Assembly: GCA_947085405.1 (NCBI GenBank)
Contig: CAMTWO010000013.1
Span: 162,014-226,013, forward strand
Direction: 5' to 3'
DNA: 64,000 nt
From: JASEGV01 sp947085405
Lineage (GTDB): Bacteria > Bacteroidota > Ignavibacteria > UBA10030 > BY39
This document shows, piece after piece, positions 42,845-50,190 of this stretch (the first letter of the stretch is position 1; each line of letters begins with the position of its first letter). Under the pieces are notes generated by a model. It ran no database searches. It saw nothing but the letters and a program-made list of their open reading frames with translations, and was not told where the DNA came from. Made by a program: the position numbers and the translations under genes.

Positions 42845-43528
42845 ATGGAACAAATTAAACATCATGGATTGATGAGTAGGAAAGAAGTCGAACTCAGAAA
42901 AGCATTTTTGGAACAAGTCCATATTATACCGGCGGGAGAGAGAATAAATCGGTGTATCCAGTGTGGCACGTGCACAGGGTCGTGTCCTGTTAGTTACGCG
43001 ATGGATATTTCACCCCGTGAGTTGATAGCCCTTTTCCGTGCCGGCGAAATGGAGATGATAATGAAAAGCCGCACAATCTGGATTTGCGCCTCTTGCTATG
43101 CTTGCACTACACGCTGTCCTTCAGGCATCAAAATCACCGACATAATTTACGCATTGAAACGAACAGCTATGGAGAAGAAATATCAATCGCAACAAGCACA
43201 ACAAGTTCAAATATTAGCCAATTTATTTATCCAAAACTTAATGAGTTACGGCAGGTTGCACGAGGGAACATTGATCCGAAAATATTACATGAAAACCAAT
43301 ATCAAAAAACTTTTTGGATTGATACCATTGGGAAGGAAGATGTTTCAGAAAAAACGTATTGCGATACTTCCGAAAAAAATTAAAGCATACGCTTCGCTTT
43401 CCCGTATCATCAAGAAAGCTCAGGAAATTGAAATGCGGGAAGAACCCTCTTTACTCGGATACGAACCCGATTATGTAGGTTATAAAGCTCTCGGCGAATT
43501 AAAATTAGAACCAAGGAAAGGAGAGTAA
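42845..43528 (+). CDS. hdrC: Heterodisulfide reductase subunit C-like iron-sulfur protein
   Basis: A 227-residue HdrC-type protein with two 4Fe-4S clusters: C37, C40, C43, C47 (CIQCGTCTGSCP) and C81, C84, C87, C91 (CASCYACTTRCP). It hands electrons from HdrA to HdrB. The C-terminal half is helical and basic. A good SD (AAGGAG) lies before the ATG, and the gene is followed 2 bases later by hdrB. It belongs to the long hydrogenase-Hdr operon. Confidence 0.92.
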   Translation: MEQIKHHGLMSRKEVELRKAFLEQVHIIPAGERINRCIQCGTCTGSCPVSYAMDISPRELIALFRAGEMEMIMKSRTIWICASCYACTTRCPSGIKITDIIYALKRTAMEKKYQSQQAQQVQILANLFIQNLMSYGRLHEGTLIRKYYMKTNIKKLFGLIPLGRKMFQKKRIAILPKKIKAYASLSRIIKKAQEIEMREEPSLLGYEPDYVGYKALGELKLEPRKGE

Positions 43529-43530
43529 CA

Positions 43531-44412
43531 ATGAAATACGCATATTATCCCGGATGCAGTCTTGAAAAAACTCAACGCGGCTACGATGAATCGGTAAGAG
43601 AAGTATTCGAAGCTCTTGGACAAGAATTGATCGAAATAGACGACTGGAATTGTTGCGGTGCCACGATTTATATGTCGGTAAAAGAGACTGTTTCGCTTGC
43701 GGTATCATCTCGGAATTTAGCTTTAGCAGAAAAAATGGGATTAGAAATTATTGCACCTTGCAGTTCTTGCTTCACCGTCCTTTCAAAAACTAACCGTATT
43801 TTGAATCAAGTTCCTGAAATGCACAAGGACGTGAACGAAGCATTGACCGAAGGGGGTTTGAGTTATAAAGGAAAAACTAAAGTACGCCATCCTGTTGATA
43901 TTTTGATGAACGATGTAGGAATTGAAACTATATTGCACAACTCGAAACGAAGTTTAAACGGATTGAAAGTAGCCCCATACTACGGCTGCCAAATCGTGCG
44001 TCCTGAAAAAGGTTTTGACGATCGTGAGAATCCAATTTTACTCGACCGGATGTTCAACAAATGCGGAGCAGATGTTGTCCCTTTCTCGATGAAAGTCCGT
44101 TGCTGCGGCGGTATGCTGATGACGACATTTGAAGATACAGCACTAAAATTAAATATGGAGTTGTTGCAATGCGCCCACGAAAACAGCGCCGACGTCATCG
44201 TAACAACTTGTCCGCTATGTCATTTTAACTTAGAAGCTTACCAGGATAAGATCAACGAAAAGTATCAAACAAAATATAACATACCAATTCTTTACTTTAC
44301 GCAACTGTTGGGAATTGTTTTAGGTTTACCCGAAAAGAAATTAGGTATCGATTCATCATTCATTCCTATGTGTAAGAAAATTACAGATTTAATGGAGGTG
44401 CAATATGTATAA
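43531..44412 (+). CDS. hdrB: Heterodisulfide reductase subunit B-like (CCG-domain) protein
   Basis: A 293-residue HdrB homologue, the catalytic disulfide-reducing subunit with non-cubane clusters. Both CCG domains are complete: C9, C41, C42, C77, C80 and C153, C191, C192, C227, C230. This indicates that both clusters can form. The natural disulfide substrate in bacteria is not known, since methanogen CoM-S-S-CoB is not expected. It overlaps the hdrA N-half gene by 8 bases. Confidence 0.92.
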   Translation: MKYAYYPGCSLEKTQRGYDESVREVFEALGQELIEIDDWNCCGATIYMSVKETVSLAVSSRNLALAEKMGLEIIAPCSSCFTVLSKTNRILNQVPEMHKDVNEALTEGGLSYKGKTKVRHPVDILMNDVGIETILHNSKRSLNGLKVAPYYGCQIVRPEKGFDDRENPILLDRMFNKCGADVVPFSMKVRCCGGMLMTTFEDTALKLNMELLQCAHENSADVIVTTCPLCHFNLEAYQDKINEKYQTKYNIPILYFTQLLGIVLGLPEKKLGIDSSFIPMCKKITDLMEVQYV

Positions 44413-45283
44413 AGAAACAACCGAAGGCAACGGCCAGATAAAAATTGGCGTTTATATTTGCCACTGCGGAGTGAACATAGCCGCGACTGTAAACGTAGCT
44501 GAGGTAACTGAATATATCTCGAAGCAACCCAATGTAACAATTGCAAGAGATTATAAATTTATGTGTTCGGATCCAGGGCAGGACTTGATAAAACAGGATA
44601 TAAAGAATCTGGGTGTGAATAGAGTTGTAGTCGCAGCTTGCTCTCCGCTTATGCACGAGCTGACTTTCAGAATTGCTGCGGAAACTGCAGGACTTAATCG
44701 TTATCTGGTTCAAATAGCAAACATACGTGAGCACTGTTCGTGGGTTCATGATAATCGTGAAGCTGCAACTGAAAAAGCCAAAGCATTAGTCAATGCTGCA
44801 GTCAAACGAGTAGCTCTGCATAAAGAACTGCAAATAACAAAAGCACCAGTAAATAAAAATACACTAATTGTCGGTGGCGGAATCGCCGGCATTCAAGCAG
44901 CACTCGAAATTGCTAATGCTGGTTATCACGTTTACCTTGTTGAGCGTGAACCAACCATCGGCGGTAAAATGGGGCAGTTCGATAAAACATTTCCAACATT
45001 AGATTGTGCTGCATGTATTCTTACACCTAAAATGGTTTCCGTTGGTCATCGTAAAGATATAACACTACATACATATTCTGAAGTCGAGAGTGTTTCAGGT
45101 TACATCGGCAGTTTCAAAGTTAAAGTGCGTAAGAAAGCCCGTTACGTTGATCCTGAAAAATGCACAGGTTGCGGGCAGTGCTGGAGTAACTGTCCAGCAA
45201 CACGAATACCCTCAGGCAGGTCAATCGTGATTGGCGATAAATTGGTAAATGAGATTTCAACCAAACCAAAGGATTGGTTCTGA
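44405..45283 (+). CDS. HdrA N-terminal half (split heterodisulfide reductase subunit A)
   Basis: A 292-residue protein equal to only the first half of HdrA, which normally has about 650 residues. It has the N-terminal HdrA domain (IKIGVYICHCGVNIAATVNV), the Rossmann FAD motif VGGGIAGIQAALEIANAG (residues 156-173), the DCAACILTPKM cysteines, and one ferredoxin motif CTGCGQCWSNCP (C253, C256, C259, C263). It stops soon after that. The missing half is encoded at 52039-53799 as part of another protein. It overlaps hdrB by 8 bases. Confidence 0.88.
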   Translation: MYKETTEGNGQIKIGVYICHCGVNIAATVNVAEVTEYISKQPNVTIARDYKFMCSDPGQDLIKQDIKNLGVNRVVVAACSPLMHELTFRIAAETAGLNRYLVQIANIREHCSWVHDNREAATEKAKALVNAAVKRVALHKELQITKAPVNKNTLIVGGGIAGIQAALEIANAGYHVYLVEREPTIGGKMGQFDKTFPTLDCAACILTPKMVSVGHRKDITLHTYSEVESVSGYIGSFKVKVRKKARYVDPEKCTGCGQCWSNCPATRIPSGRSIVIGDKLVNEISTKPKDWF

Positions 45284-45657
45284 TGACTTTAAATGAGATT
45301 TCTAAATTTTTAAGTTGTGAAGTATTTTGCGGCGAGGACGAGTTAAATATGGAAATCGAATTCGGCTGTGCTTCCGATTTGATGAGCGACGTTTTAGCGT
45401 TCTCAAGGTCGGGCGCTTTACTACTAACCGGTTTGGTTAATACTCAAACTATCCATACCGCATTTATTGCTGAAATAAATGCAATAGTATTTGTACGAAG
45501 AAAAATACCGGATAAAGACATAGTAGCCCTTGCTCGTGAAAAACATATTCCATTATTGGGGACGCCTTATTCGTTGTATGAAGCTTCCGGAATTCTTTAT
45601 AAAACCGGTTTAATCTCCACAATGGAATGTATATCGGCAATAAATGAGAATGGATAA
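45283..45657 (+). CDS. DRTGG-domain protein (1)
   Basis: A 124-residue single DRTGG domain, a fold found in phosphotransacetylases and in small proteins beside hydrogenase genes. The pattern EVFCGEDELNMEIEFGCASDLMSDVLAF is typical. It is thought to bind a small ligand, possibly a nucleotide, but this is not settled. The start is the ATG that overlaps the hdrA N-half stop; another ATG at 45274 is in frame. It is related to the protein at 47471. Confidence 0.8.
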   Translation: MTLNEISKFLSCEVFCGEDELNMEIEFGCASDLMSDVLAFSRSGALLLTGLVNTQTIHTAFIAEINAIVFVRRKIPDKDIVALAREKHIPLLGTPYSLYEASGILYKTGLISTMECISAINENG

Positions 45658-46102
45658 ATCATATTCACAGTCATTTGAAATTACGGGCAATAATTTTGTT
45701 GATGCCGGAAAAGCTGCAACTGAAGTAAAAATGATACTAAAGCAAATAGGAATAAATTCAGATATCATCCGCCGGGTTGCAATCGCTTCCTATGAAGCCG
45801 AGATGAATGTTGTAATGTATGCTAAGCGTGCATCTATGAATATCGAAATTTCACAAGAGAAAATAAAAATTGTCGTTGCTGATGAAGGACCAGGAATACA
45901 GAATATCGAGCTTGCTATGAAAGAAGGTTACTCGACTGCGACGACAGAGATGCGCGAAATGGGTTTCGGTGCCGGTATGGGTTTGCCAAACATAAAAAGA
46001 AATGCCGACCATCTTAAAATAGAATCGGAGGTCGGTAAAGGAACGAAAGTTGAGTTTGTGATTGAATTGATTAAGCATAGAGCTGAGAGCATAGAGCAGT
46101 GA
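45644..46102 (+). CDS. Stand-alone HATPase (anti-sigma-like) regulator (1)
   Basis: A 152-residue GHKL ATPase related to RsbW/SpoIIAB. The N-box is ASYEAEMNVVMYAKR, the G1 box is VVADEGPGIQ, and GFGAGMGLPNIKRNAD is the G2 region. It has no histidine-phosphoacceptor domain, so it is a serine-kinase-like or ATP-binding regulator and not a classical sensor kinase. It overlaps the DRTGG gene by 14 bases. Its partner is unknown. Confidence 0.82.
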   Translation: MRMDKSYSQSFEITGNNFVDAGKAATEVKMILKQIGINSDIIRRVAIASYEAEMNVVMYAKRASMNIEISQEKIKIVVADEGPGIQNIELAMKEGYSTATTEMREMGFGAGMGLPNIKRNADHLKIESEVGKGTKVEFVIELIKHRAESIEQ

Positions 46103-46136
46103 GCAAAGAACAGTTATAAATGATAAATAAACAATT

Positions 46137-47468
46137 ATGCAAGACGATTTCAGATCAATAAAGATTGAAAAAGAGAAATGCCAGGGCAGAATGGCTTGCT
46201 TGCGGGTTTGTCCCACGCAGGCTATACGTGTGCGCCATAAAAAGGCAACTATCTTAAAAGACCGTTGTATAGATTGCGGCGAGTGTGTGCGTGCCTGTCC
46301 GAACAAGGCAATCCTTCCGCAGACAAGTTCGTTTAGCGATTTTTCAAAATTTAAATACACGGTTGCAATACCATCGCCCGACCTGTACTATCAGTTTGGT
46401 AAGGATGTTCTGCCGTCAACGATTTTAGCCGGGCTTAAAAAAATCGGTTTCAACGATGCTCACGATGTTGCTTGTCCTTCTGAAGCCGTAAGTATTGCAT
46501 TGCAAGAGCTGCTCGATTCGAACGATCTTCCACGTCCGTTAATTTCACCCTTTTGTCCGGCAATTGTCCGGTTACTTCAGGTCAGGTATCCGAATTTATT
46601 AGACAATCTTGTTCCCATAGAATCGCCGATGGAAATTGCAGCACGCGAAGCAAAACGTGAGAAGATGGAAGAACTCGGTTTAAAAGAAAATGAAATTGGT
46701 GCCATATACTTAACTCCCTGTCCCGCGAAGACTGTTGCGATAAAAAATCCGCCGCGGAAAAAGCATTCATTCATCGACGGAGCAATTCCGATTTCAGAAA
46801 TATATCCAACATTGCTACAGGCATTAACGCATATAACTCCAGAAAGCGAGCACGAAAAACAAGTCCGTGGTATCGGCTTAGGTTGGCCCATAGTTGGTGG
46901 GCAAGCATCGTCGCTAAAGAGAGAAGATTGTCTGGCTATTGCCGGAATTAATGATGTGATAAGAATTTTTGAAGAAATTGAAAACGGCAAGCTCAAAGAC
47001 ATTCGCTACATAGAGTGCCATACCTGTCCCACGGCATGTGTCGGCGGTTCACTGAATGTCGAAAACCCTTACATAGCTCGCGGTAAAGTTCTTCGTCTGT
47101 TGGAAAAATACGGTTCTAAACCGTGTCAACCGCGTGAAAAAATTAGAGAGTTGTATCAAAAAAAATATTTCTCATTACCGGGAAAAATACCTGCAAGTCC
47201 CGCCGAGCCGTTGGACGACGACATACAGGTTGCCATAAATAAAATGAAGAAAAAGCAGGAAGTTTATAACTTGCTTCCTAAGATAGATTGCGGTGCTTGC
47301 GGTGCACCAACTTGTATGACTTTTGCTGAGGATGTTGTAAAAGGAAACGCCGCAGCCGACGATTGTGTGTTTGTAGCTATTAAAAAGTTTGAATCAATCT
47401 CTAGCGATTTGCTTGAGACTATACTTAAACATAGTAGAAAAGTTCGACATAACGAAAATTTGAGCTGA
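46137..47468 (+). CDS. [FeFe]-hydrogenase-like iron-sulfur protein (sensory-type)
   Basis: A 443-residue protein with two ferredoxin clusters at the N-terminus (C15/C21/C25-type and CIDCGECVRACP), a hydrogenase large-domain fold, and a C-terminal 4-Cys FeS domain (C385, C388, C393, C410). The four expected H-cluster ligands are present: C140 (SPFCP), C195 (TPCPAK), C297 and C301 (CHTCPTAC). The neighbouring proton-transfer cysteine of active enzymes is Phe139 here. It therefore looks like a sensor or electron carrier and not a true hydrogenase. The cluster identities are inferred from motifs. Confidence 0.8.
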   Translation: MQDDFRSIKIEKEKCQGRMACLRVCPTQAIRVRHKKATILKDRCIDCGECVRACPNKAILPQTSSFSDFSKFKYTVAIPSPDLYYQFGKDVLPSTILAGLKKIGFNDAHDVACPSEAVSIALQELLDSNDLPRPLISPFCPAIVRLLQVRYPNLLDNLVPIESPMEIAAREAKREKMEELGLKENEIGAIYLTPCPAKTVAIKNPPRKKHSFIDGAIPISEIYPTLLQALTHITPESEHEKQVRGIGLGWPIVGGQASSLKREDCLAIAGINDVIRIFEEIENGKLKDIRYIECHTCPTACVGGSLNVENPYIARGKVLRLLEKYGSKPCQPREKIRELYQKKYFSLPGKIPASPAEPLDDDIQVAINKMKKKQEVYNLLPKIDCGACGAPTCMTFAEDVVKGNAAADDCVFVAIKKFESISSDLLETILKHSRKVRHNENLS

Positions 47469-47470
47469 AT

Positions 47471-47818
47471 ATGAAACTAAAAGAATTAAAAGAAAAACTA
47501 AATCTATCCGTCCGATGTGCGGAAGATAAACTTAACCAAGAAATAACCGGCGGTTATGTAAGCGATTTATTGAGCGATGTAATAGCTAACGCCCAAAAGG
47601 GTGATGTGTGGGTTACTATGCAAGTTCACGTAAATATTGTTGCGGTTGCGGTTTTAAAAGAAGTAGCTGCCATCGTGTTAGTGCAAGGCAGAGAGCCGAA
47701 TGAAGATACGCTTAAGAAAGCTGTAGAAGAAAATGTCCCGATACTGGTTAGCAAACTATCTGCCTTCCGGTTGGTTGGAAGGATGTACGAATTAGGAATA
47801 GGTAAAGATAAATTCTAA
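47471..47818 (+). CDS. DRTGG-domain protein (2)
   Basis: A 115-residue single DRTGG domain, a paralogue of the one at 45283. MKLKELKEKLNLSVRCAED and GGYVSDLLSDVIANAQKGDVWVT are conserved in both. The two proteins could form a heterodimer or bind different ligands. It starts 2 bases after the [FeFe]-hydrogenase-like gene. Confidence 0.82.
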   Translation: MKLKELKEKLNLSVRCAEDKLNQEITGGYVSDLLSDVIANAQKGDVWVTMQVHVNIVAVAVLKEVAAIVLVQGREPNEDTLKKAVEENVPILVSKLSAFRLVGRMYELGIGKDKF

Positions 47819-47826
47819 ATCCGAAA

Positions 47827-47899
47827 CCGCTTAAAGCGGACGAAATCCTAAACAAATATGAAGCACTAAATGATTAAAATATTAGGATCTAGGATTTCG
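47827..47899. repeat. Two inverted repeats in an operon gap
   Basis: CCGCTT-A-AAGCGG is a perfect 13-base palindrome (47827-47839). CGAAATCCTA (47841-47850) pairs with TAGGATTTCG (47890-47899) across a 39-base loop. They lie between the DRTGG gene and the PHP gene and could stabilise or process the transcript. Confidence 0.6.
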
Positions 47900-47921
47900 A
47901 GCTTACTAAAGATGAGTCTGA

Positions 47922-48674
47922 ATGAAGATTGGATTAATGCTAAAGAGTTATAAAGCTGATTTGCACATACACACGTGCTTATCGCCTTGCGGCGATTTAA
48001 AGATGACGCCGCAAAAAATCATAAATCAAGTTCTTTCAAATAAAATAGGTATAATCGCAATCTGCGACCATAATACAGCGGAAAATGTTTCGGCTTTAAT
48101 CAACGCTGCAAAAGATAAAATAGTTGTGGTGCTGCCCGGAATGGAAATATGTAGCCGGGAAGAAATTCATATTTTGGCGCTCTTTGAAAACCTCGAATCT
48201 GCGTTTGAGATGCAAGCAAAAGTTTATGAAAAACTTCACGGCAAAAATAACCCGGATGTCTTCGGTTTGCAGGTTGTTGGAAACGAGTTTGATGAAGTGC
48301 TTGGGTTCAACGATAAACTGCTCATCGGTGCAGTTGACTTATCCATCGAAGAAATTGTGAACAGAGTACACAAACTCGGCGGTTTAGCAATTGCATCTCA
48401 CATCGACAGAGAAAGTTACAGCGTTATCAGTCAGTTAGGATTTATACCTGAAAACTTAAAATTCGATGCGTTGGAAATATCACCGAAGATGAAAGTTGAT
48501 GAAGCGAGAAATAAGTTCCCTGAATATAAAGATATAACGTTCATTCAAAATTCGGATGCACATTTTATAGATGATGTCGGAAAGTACTTTACAGAATTTT
48601 TATTAGCAGAACCGACTCTCAATGAAATCAGGAAAGCTCTGAAGAATGAGAATGGTAGAAAGATAATGAAATGA
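47922..48674 (+). CDS. PHP domain phosphoesterase
   Basis: A 250-residue PHP metal-dependent phosphoesterase. ADLHIHTCLSPCGDL holds the first H-x-H metal ligands, AICDHN the HD/HN pair, PGMEICSREEIHILALF the catalytic Glu/His, and FIQNSDAHFIDDVG the late Asp-His. It may hydrolyse a small phosphorylated signal. Such PHP proteins occur beside DRTGG and HATPase genes in hydrogenase loci of other anaerobes (recollection). The substrate is unknown. An alternative ATG lies at 47937. Confidence 0.85.
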   Translation: MKIGLMLKSYKADLHIHTCLSPCGDLKMTPQKIINQVLSNKIGIIAICDHNTAENVSALINAAKDKIVVVLPGMEICSREEIHILALFENLESAFEMQAKVYEKLHGKNNPDVFGLQVVGNEFDEVLGFNDKLLIGAVDLSIEEIVNRVHKLGGLAIASHIDRESYSVISQLGFIPENLKFDALEISPKMKVDEARNKFPEYKDITFIQNSDAHFIDDVGKYFTEFLLAEPTLNEIRKALKNENGRKIMK

Positions 48675-48680
48675 AAGATT

Positions 48681-48736
48681 GCACCATTGAATCATTTTCT
48701 CATTGAATCAATGAACCAATGGGTCAATGAATCAAT
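48681..48736. repeat. AT-rich word repeats
   Basis: CATTGAATCA occurs twice (48685-48694 and 48701-48710), followed by AATGAACCAATGGGTCAATG and a further AATCAAT. The short inverted ATTGA-A-TCAAT is part of it. The type is similar to the stretch at 33140-33187. Confidence 0.5.
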
Positions 48737-48739
48737 CTA

Positions 48740-49282
48740 ATGGAAGATTTATCCTTACATATACTCGATATCGCTGAAAACTCAATCAATGCCGGTGCGA
48801 AGAATATTGAAATAGCAATTATTGAAGATTCATCGAAAGATTTATTAACCATTGAGATTAAAGATGACGGCAAAGGAATGGATGCTGATACTATAGCAAA
48901 TGTAACAAATCCGTTCTTTACAACACGCACCACCAGACGAGTCGGTTTAGGTTTAGCGATGTTAGAAGAAGCGGCAAATTCAGCCGGTGGAAAATTGAGT
49001 GTAGTGTCTGAATTGAAAACAGGAACGAAGGTTATTGCAGAGTTTCAACTCAGCCATATCGATAGAAAACCGGTTGGAAATATTGCAGATACAATTGTGA
49101 TGATTTTAGCAGGAAATCCTGAAATAAATCTGAGATATTATCAGGAAAACAATGCGTCAAAATTTTTGTTCGATACAAATGATGTTAAGAAAATAACTAA
49201 TGAAATTAAAATAAACTCAATAGAGATATTGAAATTTATCAGGCAGTATTTAGAAGAAAATGTTAATAAAATTAATAAATAA
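48740..49282 (+). CDS. Stand-alone HATPase regulator (2)
   Basis: A 180-residue GHKL ATPase. The N-box is ILDIAENSINAGAKNIEI, the G1 box is EIKDDGKGMDADTIANV, and TTRRVGLGLAMLEEAANSAGG is the G2 box. The C-terminal 65 residues form a separate domain. It has no histidine-phosphoacceptor helix pair. Together with the upstream PHP, DRTGG and HydS-like genes it seems to form a redox- or energy-sensing unit ahead of the diaphorase genes. Confidence 0.82.
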   Translation: MEDLSLHILDIAENSINAGAKNIEIAIIEDSSKDLLTIEIKDDGKGMDADTIANVTNPFFTTRTTRRVGLGLAMLEEAANSAGGKLSVVSELKTGTKVIAEFQLSHIDRKPVGNIADTIVMILAGNPEINLRYYQENNASKFLFDTNDVKKITNEIKINSIEILKFIRQYLEENVNKINK

Positions 49283-49300
49283 AAATTCAAGGAGATTTCT

Positions 49301-49765
49301 ATGGAATATAATGCAGCAGAAGTAGCACGAGAAATTTCAAATCGCTGGGGAAACTTACCCGAGAATATCATCGAGATGATGCACGATGTTCAAACTAAAC
49401 TTAATTATCTGCCGAAAGATGTATTATATGAGGTTTCGCACGTGGTTAGCGTTCCAATCAGTAAAATATATAACATCGCGACATTTTATAATGCTTTCAG
49501 TTTAAAACCAAAAGGCAAGTATAGAATTTGTGTCTGTCTGGGAACTCCTTGCCATGCATTAGGCGCTCCGCGTGTTATAAATGCCCTTGAGCGAGAATTG
49601 GGTATCAAATGCGGTGAGACAACAAAAGATATGAAGTATAGTCTCGAAATTACCGGTTGCGTTGGAACATGTGGCTTGGCTCCGGTAATAGTGATAAATG
49701 AAGATTTGTTCGGACCTATACCGGTTTCTGGAGTTTCGAAATTATTAAAAAAATATGAAAAATAA
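49301..49765 (+). CDS. NuoE/HydC-type 2Fe-2S subunit
   Basis: A 154-residue thioredoxin-like 2Fe-2S protein, as in NuoE of complex I, HndA and HydC of NAD(H)-linked hydrogenases. The four cluster cysteines lie in ICVCLGTPCHALGA and GCVGTCGLAPV. It transfers electrons between the FMN/NADH subunit and the rest of the complex. A good SD (AAGGAG) precedes the ATG. Confidence 0.92.
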   Translation: MEYNAAEVAREISNRWGNLPENIIEMMHDVQTKLNYLPKDVLYEVSHVVSVPISKIYNIATFYNAFSLKPKGKYRICVCLGTPCHALGAPRVINALERELGIKCGETTKDMKYSLEITGCVGTCGLAPVIVINEDLFGPIPVSGVSKLLKKYEK

Positions 49766-49780
49766 TAGCGAGGTGAAGCA

Positions 49781-50164
49781 ATGACAAAATTAAAAATCGA
49801 AGATTTAGATAAAATCGCAGAAGACGTTCGCCGGAAGATGACCATTCGCGAGGGGGGTGGAAAAGTAAAGATAACTGTGCATATGGGGACATGCGGAATT
49901 GCCGCCGGTGCACGAACTGTAATGAGTGCATTCTTAAATGAAATAGATATTAATAATATTAAAGATGTAATCATTACTACTTCGGGATGTGCGGGCTTGT
50001 GCAGCAAAGAACCGATGGCTACAGTGGAGTACGGTGAACAAGCACCCGTAAAATATATCGAACTCAATGAAACCAAAGTGAAAAAGATATTTGACGATCA
50101 TGTTCTAAAAGGAAAATTTGTTCAAGAATATGCTTTGGCGATAGGCAGCGAACGAATACAATAA
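49781..50164 (+). CDS. HndB-like (2Fe-2S) ferredoxin-fold protein
   Basis: A 127-residue protein of the HndB family, found between the NuoE- and NuoF-type genes of NADP-reducing and bifurcating hydrogenases. Cysteine motifs are HMGTCGIAAGARTVMSA, TTSGCAGLCSKEPM and a valine-rich ending. It may be an accessory or assembly factor, or a small electron carrier. The gap to the NuoF-type gene is 26 bases. Confidence 0.85.
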   Translation: MTKLKIEDLDKIAEDVRRKMTIREGGGKVKITVHMGTCGIAAGARTVMSAFLNEIDINNIKDVIITTSGCAGLCSKEPMATVEYGEQAPVKYIELNETKVKKIFDDHVLKGKFVQEYALAIGSERIQ

Positions 50165-50190
50165 TTCTCAAAAATAAAAGGAAAATCGAG

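Noticed and set aside
46577..47002. A 141-codon minus-strand frame inside the [FeFe]-hydrogenase-like gene
   Set aside because: It is opposite to a well-supported gene, has no recognisable motifs, and would break the one-directional operon.
46137..47468. A true, H2-producing [FeFe]-hydrogenase
   Set aside because: The proton-transfer cysteine is Phe139 and the protein lies among regulators; the catalytic subunit of the operon is the [NiFe] large subunit.
48740..49282. A classical sensor histidine kinase in the hydrogenase operon
   Set aside because: Both HATPase proteins lack the phosphoacceptor His helix pair, so only an ATP-binding regulator can be supported.
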